Below, in pieces: positions 18,787 through 27,750 of a DNA stretch of 64,000 nucleotides. The first letter of the stretch is position 1. Every line of letters starts with the position of its first letter. Below the pieces are notes generated by a model. The model did no database searches. It was not told where the DNA came from and worked only from the letters and a program-made list of their open reading frames with translations. This stretch comes from Paraprevotella xylaniphila YIT 11841 (GTDB lineage: Bacteria > Bacteroidota > Bacteroidia > Bacteroidales > Bacteroidaceae), in contig NZ_GL883811.1 in assembly GCF_000205165.1 (NCBI RefSeq), positions 1 to 64,000 of the forward strand, in the 5' to 3' direction. The position numbers and the translations under genes were made by a program.

Positions 18787-20694
18787 ATGAAAAATTTATT
18801 ATTGATTGCGGTGACCCTTTGGGTCGGATTTGTAGGGACGGCGGCTGCACAAAACCATCTTTTTCCCGCCGAGGCTACGGTTTACGAAGGTAAAAAATTG
18901 GCCGACGAAGGCGCATGGTGTTGGTTTGCCGACCCGCGTGCGTTGCATTATGAGAATGAAAGCGGCACGATAAACAGCAGTTATGTCGGTTATATCGACG
19001 TGCATGGGGCTGTGAAGGCTGTGCAGTATGATTTTCTGAAGGGGCGGAGGTCGGAGGTGTTGGTACGTTCTTACTTCCAACCGGACGACCATAACAACCC
19101 GACGTTTCTGGTATTGCCGGACGAACGTATCATGATATTCTATTCGCGCCATACGGATGAGCCGTGCTTCTATTACCGCATATCGCATGCCCCCGGCGAC
19201 ATTACGACGTTGGGCGAAGAGAGGAAAATCCTGACGAAAGACAATACGACCTATCCTTCTCCTTTCATATTGTCCGACGACCCGGAACATATCTACTTAT
19301 GTTGGCGCGGTATCCGTTGGCACCCCACCATCGCGCGGTTGTCGTTGCCGGATGAGAACGATGAAGTGCAGATAGATTGGGGACCTTACCAGATGGTGCA
19401 GTCCACGGGCGCACGTCCGTATGCCAAATACTATTCCAACGGGAAAGACCGTATCATGTTTACCTATACGACCGGTCATCCGGATAACGAAAATCCGAAT
19501 TGGTTATACCTGAACAGTGTCAACATCAAAACCTTGCAATTAGAAGACGTACAGGGCAAGGTCTTGTCTACTATTGCCGACGGACCGTTTAAGGTGAACC
19601 GTACGGAGCAGCATGCCGTAGATTACCCGGTAGCGGTCGTAGATCATACGCCCGGTGTGCGCGACTGGGTGTGGCAGGTGGCTACCGACAAGCAGGGCCA
19701 TCCGGTAATAGCCATGGTCAAAATAAGTGGGGACAAGACGCGGCATGATTATTACTATAAGTATTGGGACGGACAAGCTTGGAAGGAAATCTTCTTGGCG
19801 CATGCAGGAGGTCATTTTCACCAGACGCCGGATATCGAACGTTGTTACAGCGGCGGCATGGCCATAGATCCGGCACATCCGGAGGTTGTGTATTGTTCTG
19901 TGCCCGTCAGTGGGGCGTTCGGGCGTGTGTATGAGATTGTCAAGTACACGGTAGATGTCCGCAGTGGGGACGTGAAGGCAGAGCCTGTTACCCGCCATTC
20001 CCGTAAGAATAACGTGCGGCCTTACATTCTTCCGGATTCCGAAAGTTCGCCTTTACGTCTGGCATGGATGCATGGTGACTATTTCGATTGGATTGTCAGT
20101 TCAGCACGTCCGGGGTATCCCACTTCCGTTTACAGCGATTTCCGGTGGACGGAAGAACCTGTGGATTTGGACAAGGGTGTGGTGGCAGGTAAATGCGCCG
20201 CAGGCGGGCAGATGCAGGAAAAAGGAAAAGGGATTAAAGTGGATGTCCCACGCGAATGGCAGAAAGGCGATTTCACGGTTTTCATCTCGGTGGCGACAGA
20301 CGGCATGCCTTTACACGGTACTGTCTGCGAGGCAGACGGTTGGTCGTGGGCAGCCGATTCCGTTTCGTTCAAGCCTTGTTTGACGATAGGGCAGAAAGCC
20401 GTCCGGAGTTGCAACGTGTTGGGAACGGCGGACAGTTGGTCACGTTATGGCCGGGGGACGAACGGCAAGTGGTATCCCGTGGTGTCTTATCCTCGCCTCG
20501 CGTTGGCCATTGTGTCTGAAAACGGGCGTTTGACCACTTATGTCAATGGCTTGGTTGACCAAACCATCGAAGGCGATTGCGGTTTGCGCCGTTTGGTCTT
20601 GGACGCTTGCAATGGCCATATGGAAAGTTACACGGTCTACCGTCGAGCCTTGAATCCGGATGAGATTGCCCGCCTTGGTTCATGCAGGTACTGA
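18787..20694 (+). CDS. Secreted BNR_4-type propeller protein with C-terminal LamG-like domain
   Basis: 635 residues with a signal peptide ending at about Ala 21. Residues ~30-450 fit the BNR-4 repeat family (WCWFADPRALHYENESGT near the start, then propeller blades); residues ~455-630 look like a LamG/concanavalin-type domain (RLTTYVNGLVDQTI). Relatives of this propeller family in Bacteroidota are found among polysaccharide lyases and glycosidases, so a glycan-processing role is plausible, but I see no assigned catalytic residues. It is not in a SusC/SusD locus; it follows the efflux permease after 9 bases, which is odd. A hairpin lies 41 bases downstream. Confidence 0.75.
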   Translation: MKNLLLIAVTLWVGFVGTAAAQNHLFPAEATVYEGKKLADEGAWCWFADPRALHYENESGTINSSYVGYIDVHGAVKAVQYDFLKGRRSEVLVRSYFQPDDHNNPTFLVLPDERIMIFYSRHTDEPCFYYRISHAPGDITTLGEERKILTKDNTTYPSPFILSDDPEHIYLCWRGIRWHPTIARLSLPDENDEVQIDWGPYQMVQSTGARPYAKYYSNGKDRIMFTYTTGHPDNENPNWLYLNSVNIKTLQLEDVQGKVLSTIADGPFKVNRTEQHAVDYPVAVVDHTPGVRDWVWQVATDKQGHPVIAMVKISGDKTRHDYYYKYWDGQAWKEIFLAHAGGHFHQTPDIERCYSGGMAIDPAHPEVVYCSVPVSGAFGRVYEIVKYTVDVRSGDVKAEPVTRHSRKNNVRPYILPDSESSPLRLAWMHGDYFDWIVSSARPGYPTSVYSDFRWTEEPVDLDKGVVAGKCAAGGQMQEKGKGIKVDVPREWQKGDFTVFISVATDGMPLHGTVCEADGWSWAADSVSFKPCLTIGQKAVRSCNVLGTADSWSRYGRGTNGKWYPVVSYPRLALAIVSENGRLTTYVNGLVDQTIEGDCGLRRLVLDACNGHMESYTVYRRALNPDEIARLGSCRY

Positions 20695-20735
20695 TTCCAC
20701 AGTCCATATAAGGACGAAAAAAGAATAGGGATGGA

Positions 20736-20773
20736 CAGGAACAAGTAGAAAACGATGTTTTCTTTTGTTCCTG
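20736..20773 (+). terminator. Hairpin at the end of the efflux operon
   Basis: Bases 20736-20753 pair with 20757-20773 (17 pairs, one bulged base, GAT loop). No T tract follows. The right arm contains the -33 TTTG of the next promoter, so end and start signals overlap. Confidence 0.6.
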
Positions 20774-20795
20774 CGCCTGCCTTTCACTATCTTTG
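20764..20795 (+). promoter_or_regulatory. Consensus promoter for the ABC-F gene
   Basis: TTTG (20764-20767), 20-base spacer, TATCTTTG (20788-20795). Expected start about 20802. The first in-frame start codon (TTG 20793) lies inside this promoter, which rules it out. Confidence 0.75.
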
Positions 20796-20813
20796 CAACA
20801 AAATTATAGAGCA

Positions 20814-22757
20814 TTGGTATCAGTTGAAAAGTTAAAGGTGGAGTTCGGGGCGACCCCGTTGTTTCAGGACGTTTCGTATGTCATCAATGACAAAGACCGT
20901 ATCGCCCTCGTGGGAAAGAACGGGGCCGGGAAGTCCACCATGTTGAAGATTATAGCCGGATTGCAACAGCCCACCTCGGGGACGGTGGCTGTTTCCGGCG
21001 GTTCCACCATCGGCTATCTGCCGCAGGTGATGGTGTTGAGCGACGAGCATACGGTGCGTGAAGAGGCAGAACAAGCCTTTTCCCATATCAGCCAAATGCA
21101 GGAACGGCTCGACCGGATGAACCAGGAACTGGCCGACCGTACGGATTACGACAGTGAAAGCTACATGGCTCTCGTGGAAAAGTTTACGCATGAGAGCGAG
21201 CGTTTTCAGATGATGGGCGGTATGAATTATCAGGCCGAACTGGAACGCACTTTGATGGGGTTAGGGTTCGTGCGCGAGGATTTCGACCGTCCCACCCGTG
21301 AGTTCAGCGGAGGATGGCGTATGCGTATAGAGTTGGCCAAGTTGCTGTTGAGGAGACCCGACGTGCTGTTGCTCGATGAGCCGACCAATCATTTGGACAT
21401 CGAGAGCATACAGTGGCTTGAAAATTTTCTGGCCACTAAGGCCAATGCCGTCGTCTTGGTGAGTCATGACCGCGCCTTTATCAATAATGTAACCAACCGA
21501 ACCTTGGAAATTTCCTGCGGCCGCGTGTTCGATTACAAGGTAAAGTATGACGAGTACGTGCGGTTACGCGCAGAACGTCGCGAGCAGCAGCTTCGTGCAT
21601 ACGAGAACCAACAGAAAGAAATAGCCGACATCAAGGAGTTTATCGAAAGGTTCCGCTATAAACCCACTAAGGCCGTGCAGGTACAGAGCCGCATCAAACA
21701 GCTTGAAAAGATGGTGCCGATAGAGGTTGATGAGGTGGATAACTCGGCTTTGAGGCTGAAGTTCCCGCCCGCCTTGCGTAGCGGCGACTACCCTCTGATT
21801 TGTGAAGGCGTGAGAAAGGCATACGGGGAACATGTCGTGTTCCATGATGTGGACTTGACCATCAAACGCGGCGAGAAGGTGGCGTTTGTCGGAAAGAACG
21901 GCGAAGGAAAATCTACCTTAGTTAAATGTATTATGGGTGAGATTCCTTTCGAGGGGAGTTTGAAGTTGGGGCATAACGTGCAGATAGGTTATTTTGCACA
22001 AAACCAGGCGCAACTTTTAGACGGCGAACTGACGGTGTTCGACACGATAGACCGTGTGGCCAAGGGAGACATCCGCTTGAAGATACGCGACATATTGGGA
22101 GCATTCATGTTCGGCGGCGAAGCTTCCGAGAAGAAAGTCAAGGTGTTGTCGGGGGGGGAACGGAGCCGTTTGGCCATGATTAAGCTCTTGCTCGAACCCG
22201 TGAACTTCCTGATTCTCGACGAACCTACGAACCACCTGGACATGCGTTCCAAAGACGTATTAAAGGATGCCATACGGGATTTCGACGGGACGGTGGTTGT
22301 CGTAAGCCACGACCGCGAATTTCTTGACGGCCTCGTCTCCAAAGTGTATGAGTTCGGCGGGGGAATGGTCAAGGAACATTTGGGAGGCATCTATGACTTC
22401 TTGCAGCGTAAGAATATCGAATCTTTGAACGATTTGCAGAAACCTTCACTTTCCACATCTTCGACGGTGGTTTCTTCTGTGGAGGAAAAAACAGGAGCTT
22501 CCAATCGGTTGAGCTACGAACAGCAGAAAGAACAACAGAAAAAAATCCGTAAGTTGGAGAAGGCTGTGGAGCAGTGTGAAGCCCGAATCGAGGAGTTGGA
22601 GGCCGCAGTGAAAATGTTGGAAGAGCAGATGGCTACACCGGAAGGGGCTGCCGATGTTTCGATTTACGAACGCCATGGTGCGTTGAAGAAGCAGTTGGAC
22701 GAGGCCGTCAATACGTGGGAAGAGACTTCGTTGGAACTTGAAGAGGCACAATCTTGA
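20814..22757 (+). CDS. ABC-F family ATPase (Uup-like)
   Basis: 647 residues from a TTG start that gives MVSVEKLKVEFG, the usual beginning of this family; the promoter overlaps the earlier TTG and no ATG is available. Two ABC domains: Walker A GKNGAGKST and GKNGEGKST, signatures FSGGWRMR and LSGGERSR, Walker B LLLDEPTNHLD and LILDEPTNHLD, separated by the arm/linker typical of ABC-F. The last ~90 residues form a coiled coil, as in Uup. ABC-F proteins act on ribosomes, not in transport, and it has no membrane segments. Despite its position after the permeases it has its own promoter and is not their ATPase. The M13 peptidase gene follows after 23 bases. Confidence 0.9.
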   Translation: MVSVEKLKVEFGATPLFQDVSYVINDKDRIALVGKNGAGKSTMLKIIAGLQQPTSGTVAVSGGSTIGYLPQVMVLSDEHTVREEAEQAFSHISQMQERLDRMNQELADRTDYDSESYMALVEKFTHESERFQMMGGMNYQAELERTLMGLGFVREDFDRPTREFSGGWRMRIELAKLLLRRPDVLLLDEPTNHLDIESIQWLENFLATKANAVVLVSHDRAFINNVTNRTLEISCGRVFDYKVKYDEYVRLRAERREQQLRAYENQQKEIADIKEFIERFRYKPTKAVQVQSRIKQLEKMVPIEVDEVDNSALRLKFPPALRSGDYPLICEGVRKAYGEHVVFHDVDLTIKRGEKVAFVGKNGEGKSTLVKCIMGEIPFEGSLKLGHNVQIGYFAQNQAQLLDGELTVFDTIDRVAKGDIRLKIRDILGAFMFGGEASEKKVKVLSGGERSRLAMIKLLLEPVNFLILDEPTNHLDMRSKDVLKDAIRDFDGTVVVVSHDREFLDGLVSKVYEFGGGMVKEHLGGIYDFLQRKNIESLNDLQKPSLSTSSTVVSSVEEKTGASNRLSYEQQKEQQKKIRKLEKAVEQCEARIEELEAAVKMLEEQMATPEGAADVSIYERHGALKKQLDEAVNTWEETSLELEEAQS

Positions 22758-22780
22758 ATATTCTACAAATATTATCTTAA

Positions 22781-24823
22781 ATGAATGATATGATGAACTT
22801 AAAACAATTTATTCCGATGATGGCCTTTGCTTCTTTGGCATTGGCGGGCTGCGGCGGGCCGACTTCCAAGACGGGAATCGACCTGGCTAACTTGGATCAG
22901 ACGGCAAAGCCGGGAGACAATTTTTATCAGTATGCCTGTGGCGGTTGGATCAAAGCCCATCCACTCACAGGCGAGTACTCGACTTACGGGAATTTTGAGG
23001 TCTTGATTGAGAACAATAACAAACAGTTGCGCGGTTTGATTGAAGCCATGGCCAAAGGACAGCACGAAGTCGGGACATTGGAGCAGAAAATCGGTGATTT
23101 GTATAACATCGCCATGGACAGCGTGAAACAGAACAAGGACGGTTATGCCCCGATTAAAGAGGACATGGATGCTATTGCGGCCATCCAGGACCGCAAGGAA
23201 ATCATAGCCCAGATGGCCAAGCTTGGCCGGAAGGGGCTTCCCGGTTACTTCGGCTTCTACATCGATGCCGACATCAAGAACAGCAGCATGAACCTCCTTC
23301 AAATCATGCAAGGCGGTTTAAGCTTAGGCGAGAAAGAGTATTATCTGGACAATGATTCGGCCACGGTGCATATCCGTGAATCATTCAAGGCATATATGGA
23401 GAAGATGTTCACCTTGTGCGGCTCTACTCCAGAAGAGGCCAAACGTAAGATGGAGGCCGTGATGGGCATTGAAACCCGTATAGCCGTTCCTTCTTATTCG
23501 GCTGTGCAGCAGCGTGATCCCGAAGCGAATTACCATAAGATGACGTACGAGGAACTGAAAAAAGACTATTCCGGAATAGATTGGGACGTGTTTTTCACGA
23601 CGATGGGTATTCAGGGACTGAAAGAAGTCAGCGTAGGCCAACCCGAACCGATTCATGAGGTGGAAAAGATATTGGCCGAAACGCCGGTAGAGGACCAGAA
23701 AGCGTTCATGGAATGGAAGTTGATCAATTCGTCGGCTTCCTATCTTAGCGATGAACTCCGTGCCTGCCGTTTTGATTTTTATGGCAGGGTGATGAGCGGG
23801 AAGCAGCAAGACCGTCCGCGTTGGAAGAAAGCCGTGGCTACCGTGGAAGGCGTATTGGGCGAAGGGTTAGGCGAGAAATATGTAGAGAAATACTTCCCCG
23901 CAGCAGCCAAAGAACGTATGGTGAAACTGGTGAAAAACCTGCAAGACGCTTTGGCTGAACGTATCAAAGTACAGGATTGGATGAGCGACGAGACGAAGAA
24001 AGTGGCTTTGGACAAATTGGCTTCTTTCTATGTCAAGGTGGGCTACCCCGACAAATGGCGCGACTATTCGGGTTTGGAAATCAAGGATGACAGTTACTGG
24101 GCCAACATCGTGCGCAGCAATGAGTTCGATTTGGCATATATCATCGACAAGAAGTTGAATAAGCCCGTCGACCGTGACGAATGGTACATGACTCCGCAGA
24201 CTGTGAACGCTTACTATAACCCGACGACCAATGAAATTTGCTTCCCGGCCGGTATCCTTCAGCCGCCGTTCTTCGATATGGAGGCCGACGATGCTTATAA
24301 TTATGGTGCCATAGGTGTGGTTATCGGTCATGAGATGACGCACGGATTCGATGACCAGGGCCGTCAGTTCGACAAGAACGGAAACCTGACCGATTGGTGG
24401 GCACCGGGTGATGCGGAACGCTTCGAAGCCCGTGCCAAAGTGATGGAGGATTTCTTTAACAATATAGAGGTGTTGCCCGGTTTGAAAGGAAACGGTGCTT
24501 TGACCTTGGGTGAGAACCTGGCCGACCATGGTGGTTTGATGGTTTCATATACGGCATTCCAAAATGCGATGAAAGAGAAGCCTTTGCAGACGGAAGACGG
24601 TTTCACGCCCGAACAGCGGTTCTTCCTGGCTTATGCGAACCTGTGGGCCGGAAACATCCGTGATGAGGAGATCCGCGTACGGACGAAGAGCGACCCCCAT
24701 TCATTGGGACGTTGGCGTGTGGACGGTGCATTGCCCCATATCGACGCTTGGTACGAGGCTTTCGGTATCACTGAAAAAGATTCGATGTTTGTGCCGAAAG
24801 AAAAGCGCGTGACGATTTGGTAA
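22781..24823 (+). CDS. pepO: M13-family zinc metallopeptidase (PepO-like), lipoprotein
   Basis: 680 residues. Lipoprotein signal with lipobox LALAGC (Cys 24); two Met codons at 4 and 5 are alternative starts. Residues ~35-420 form the M13 N-terminal domain. The catalytic domain has VIGHEMTHGFDDQG (HExxH at about 517-521) and GENLADHGGL (third zinc ligand Glu and the conserved Asp). Neprilysin-type enzymes cut small peptides; PepO-like versions sit in the periplasm or on the surface. Full length. It follows the ABC-F gene closely and is probably cotranscribed, with a strong hairpin 30 bases after its stop. Confidence 0.92.
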   Translation: MNDMMNLKQFIPMMAFASLALAGCGGPTSKTGIDLANLDQTAKPGDNFYQYACGGWIKAHPLTGEYSTYGNFEVLIENNNKQLRGLIEAMAKGQHEVGTLEQKIGDLYNIAMDSVKQNKDGYAPIKEDMDAIAAIQDRKEIIAQMAKLGRKGLPGYFGFYIDADIKNSSMNLLQIMQGGLSLGEKEYYLDNDSATVHIRESFKAYMEKMFTLCGSTPEEAKRKMEAVMGIETRIAVPSYSAVQQRDPEANYHKMTYEELKKDYSGIDWDVFFTTMGIQGLKEVSVGQPEPIHEVEKILAETPVEDQKAFMEWKLINSSASYLSDELRACRFDFYGRVMSGKQQDRPRWKKAVATVEGVLGEGLGEKYVEKYFPAAAKERMVKLVKNLQDALAERIKVQDWMSDETKKVALDKLASFYVKVGYPDKWRDYSGLEIKDDSYWANIVRSNEFDLAYIIDKKLNKPVDRDEWYMTPQTVNAYYNPTTNEICFPAGILQPPFFDMEADDAYNYGAIGVVIGHEMTHGFDDQGRQFDKNGNLTDWWAPGDAERFEARAKVMEDFFNNIEVLPGLKGNGALTLGENLADHGGLMVSYTAFQNAMKEKPLQTEDGFTPEQRFFLAYANLWAGNIRDEEIRVRTKSDPHSLGRWRVDGALPHIDAWYEAFGITEKDSMFVPKEKRVTIW

Positions 24824-24853
24824 GCCATTCGGCGCAGGCATATATTTTTTAGG

Positions 24854-24890
24854 CAAGCGGAACGATAAAGATTCTAAATCGTTCCGCTTG
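24854..24890. terminator. 13-bp hairpin after pepO
   Basis: CAAGCGGAACGAT (24854-24866) pairs perfectly with ATCGTTCCGCTTG (24878-24890), 11-base loop. A T tract is lacking, but the position suits transcript termination. Confidence 0.65.
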
Positions 24891-24927
24891 TTGCGTTAAA
24901 ATGGTAGGCGTTTCGGTAAGATTTTGC

Positions 24928-24935
24928 TAATTTTG
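24928..24935 (+). promoter_or_regulatory. -7 promoter box for metA
   Basis: TAATTTTG, 32 bases before the metA ATG. No clear -33. Confidence 0.5.
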
Positions 24936-24967
24936 CGTGGTCATAGAAACGATAAAACCGATTATAC

Positions 24968-25885
24968 ATGCCATTAAATTTACCAGATAAGCTTCCGGCC
25001 ATCGAGTTGTTGAAAAAAGAGAACATCTTTGTCATCGACACTTCGCGAGCCTCTTCGCAGGACATCCGCCCGTTGCGCATTGTCGTATTGAACCTCATGC
25101 CGTTGAAAATTACGACAGAGACCGACCTTGTCCGTCTGTTGTCCAACACGCCTTTGCAGGTCGAGGTCTCTTTCATGAAAGTGAAGGGGCACACGTCGAA
25201 GAATACGCCGGTGGAGCACATGAAAGCTTTCTACCGTGATTTCGAACTGATGAAGGAAGAGAAGTTCGATGGTATGATTATTACCGGTGCGCCAGTAGAA
25301 CATCTCGATTACGAGGAGGTGAACTATTGGGACGAAATCAAGGAGATTTTCGACTGGGCACGCACCCATGTCACTTCCACCCTTTATATCTGTTGGGCCG
25401 CCCAAGCCGGATTATACCATTATTATGGCGTACCCAAATACAAGTTGGACCGGAAGATGTTCGGTGTTTTCAAGCAATATCCGTTGGCTCCCATGCTGCC
25501 GATATTCCGCGGTTTCGATGATGAGTTTTATATGCCGCACAGCCGCCATACGGAGATACGGCGCGAGGACGTGCTCCGGGTGCCCGGCCTTGAGGTCATT
25601 GCCGAATCTCCCCAGTCCGGGGTGTGCATGGTCATGGCGCGTGGCGGACGGGAGATTTACATCACGGGGCATGCCGAGTATTCCCCCTATACCTTGGATA
25701 CGGAATACCGTCGCGATTTGGAGAAAGGTTTGCCGATAGACATGCCGGTGAACTATTACTGTCACAATGTGCCGGAAGAAGGACCGTTGGTGACGTGGCG
25801 TGCTCATGGGAACCTGTTGTTTTCCAACTGGCTGAATTATTACGTGTATCAGGAAACTCCTTACGATATTAACAGTATCCGATGA
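24968..25885 (+). CDS. metA: Homoserine O-acyltransferase MetA, probably acetyl-CoA-specific
   Basis: 305 residues, collinear with E. coli MetA. Catalytic Cys is residue 142 (YICWAAQAG), with His 235 and Glu 237 in GHAEY, exactly the family numbering. Residue 111 is Glu (ITGAPVE); in characterised MetA enzymes Glu at 111 goes with acetyl-CoA use and Gly with succinyl-CoA, so this is more likely a homoserine O-acetyltransferase. It makes the activated homoserine for methionine synthesis in the cytoplasm. First of three overlapping genes: its stop overlaps the next start by 4 bases. No SAM riboswitch is visible in the short leader. Confidence 0.93.
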   Translation: MPLNLPDKLPAIELLKKENIFVIDTSRASSQDIRPLRIVVLNLMPLKITTETDLVRLLSNTPLQVEVSFMKVKGHTSKNTPVEHMKAFYRDFELMKEEKFDGMIITGAPVEHLDYEEVNYWDEIKEIFDWARTHVTSTLYICWAAQAGLYHYYGVPKYKLDRKMFGVFKQYPLAPMLPIFRGFDDEFYMPHSRHTEIRREDVLRVPGLEVIAESPQSGVCMVMARGGREIYITGHAEYSPYTLDTEYRRDLEKGLPIDMPVNYYCHNVPEEGPLVTWRAHGNLLFSNWLNYYVYQETPYDINSIR

Positions 25886-27750
25886 TCAGACAAAGACCAG
25901 TAGAGCTTCTGGCTCCGGCCCGTAATGTGGAATGTGCCATGGCGGCAGTGGACCACGGGGCAGATGCCGTGTATATCGGTGCTTCCCGTTTCGGGGCAAG
26001 GGCGTCGGCGGGCAATTCCGTGGAGGACATCGCCCGTGTGGTGGAGTATGCCCATACGTTCCGTGTCAAAGTGTATGTCACGGTCAATACGATATTGAAG
26101 GACGAGGAATTGCCCGAGACGGAAAAGTTGGTGTGGGCCTTGTATCGTGCCGGAGTGGATGCGCTCATCGTGCAGGACATGGCTTTGTTGGAACTCGACT
26201 TGCCGCCCATCCCTTTGCATGCCAGCACGCAGATGGACAACCGTACGCCGGATAAGGTGAAGTTTCTCCACGGTTTGGGTTTCAGCCAGGTGGTGTTGGC
26301 ACGTGAACTGTCTTTGGCCGAGATTCAGGCCGTTCATGCGGCTTGCGACGTGCCGTTGGAGGTTTTTGTGCACGGGGCACTCTGCGTCAGTTACAGTGGA
26401 CAGTGCTACGTGTCGCAACATTGTTTCGGGCGGAGTGCCAACCGGGGAGAATGTGCCCAGTTCTGCCGGTTGAAATTCGATATGGTAGACAGTGACGGAC
26501 GTATGATAGAACAAGGCCGCCACTTGCTTTCTTTGAAGGACATGAACCGGGGATCGGATTTGGAACGCTTGTTGGATGCCGGTGTGACTTCGTTGAAAAT
26601 CGAAGGACGTTTGAAGGATGTGGCATACGTGAAAAACGTGACTGCGTGGTACCGCAGCCGTCTGGACGAAATCTTCAAATGCCGTCCGGAGTACCGCCGG
26701 GCTTCATCGGGGCAGGTCTCTTTGGCGTTCACACCCTGTTTGGAGAAAAGTTTCAACCGAGGATTCACCCGTTATTTTCTGGATGGCCGTACACCTGATA
26801 TTTTTTCGTTTCATACGCCCAAATCGTTGGGTGAAGAAGTGGGAACGGTGAAAGACGTCCGTGGAAGGTGTATTGTCGTATCCGGAGTCAAGCCGTTTGC
26901 CAACGGTGACGGACTGTGCTTTTTGGACGAGCAGGGTAACTTGCAGGGATTTCGCGTGAACCGTGTGGAAGCCAATAAGATTTATCCGGCGGAAATGCCG
27001 CGTGTCCGTCCTCACGCCCGTCTGTACCGCAATTTCGACAAGGCGTTCGAGGACGTGCTGTCCCGTCCGTCCGCTGTCCGCAAAATCCGGGTGGAATGGA
27101 CGTTGGGCGAGTATGCCGAGGGTTTCACGTTGGAGGTGCGCGACGAGGACGAGGTGTCGGTAACCGTAGCTTTCCCCTATCCCAAAGAAAAGGCACGCAG
27201 CTCGCAGGCCGAAAACATCAAGGCCCAGTTATCCAAGTTAGGAAATACGCCGTTCGAGGCGGACGGAGTGGACATTCGTTTCCGTTCCGACTGGTTTATC
27301 CCTTCTTCCGTATTAGCCGATTGGCGCAGGACGTTGGTAGGACGGTTGCTGTCGGCACGCAAAATGAATGAGTTGCGAGAGGTGCGCCCTCTTCCGACAG
27401 CCTTTACGCGCAGCCGGGATGAAAAGCAAGGGAAGGCTCCGGTGCGGTGGGTTCCGGAAGAGGTGACGTATCTGGCCAATGTGATGAACCGCAAGGCTGA
27501 GGACTTCTACCACCGGCAAGGGGCAGTGTGCATTGCTCCGGCTTTCGAGAAACGGGAACCTGCCGGTGCCGTGCTGATGTTTTGCCGCCATTGCCTGCGT
27601 TACAGCATGGGATGGTGTCCGCGTTACGGGGGAGAGAAGTCTCCTTTCCGTGAACCGTATTATTTGGTTTCGTCCGACGGACGCCGTTTCCGTTTGTCTT
27701 TCGACTGTAAAGCCTGCCAAATGAAAGTCTGTGCCGATGCGGAAGAGTAG
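25882..27750 (+). CDS. Peptidase U32-family protein (RlhA/TrhP type)
   Basis: 622 residues. The N-terminal ~280 residues are the U32 core, beginning PVELLAPARNVECAM and holding the family signature with conserved cysteines (HGALCVSYSGQC, then CFGRSANRGECAQFC). C-terminal cysteines (CRHCLRYSMGWCP, CKAC) suggest a metal or Fe-S site. E. coli members (RlhA, TrhP/TrhO pathway) are needed for hydroxylation of 23S rRNA or tRNA, so RNA modification is more likely than proteolysis. Translationally coupled to metA (4-base overlap) and overlapping the next gene by 14 bases. Confidence 0.85.
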   Translation: MIRQRPVELLAPARNVECAMAAVDHGADAVYIGASRFGARASAGNSVEDIARVVEYAHTFRVKVYVTVNTILKDEELPETEKLVWALYRAGVDALIVQDMALLELDLPPIPLHASTQMDNRTPDKVKFLHGLGFSQVVLARELSLAEIQAVHAACDVPLEVFVHGALCVSYSGQCYVSQHCFGRSANRGECAQFCRLKFDMVDSDGRMIEQGRHLLSLKDMNRGSDLERLLDAGVTSLKIEGRLKDVAYVKNVTAWYRSRLDEIFKCRPEYRRASSGQVSLAFTPCLEKSFNRGFTRYFLDGRTPDIFSFHTPKSLGEEVGTVKDVRGRCIVVSGVKPFANGDGLCFLDEQGNLQGFRVNRVEANKIYPAEMPRVRPHARLYRNFDKAFEDVLSRPSAVRKIRVEWTLGEYAEGFTLEVRDEDEVSVTVAFPYPKEKARSSQAENIKAQLSKLGNTPFEADGVDIRFRSDWFIPSSVLADWRRTLVGRLLSARKMNELREVRPLPTAFTRSRDEKQGKAPVRWVPEEVTYLANVMNRKAEDFYHRQGAVCIAPAFEKREPAGAVLMFCRHCLRYSMGWCPRYGGEKSPFREPYYLVSSDGRRFRLSFDCKACQMKVCADAEE

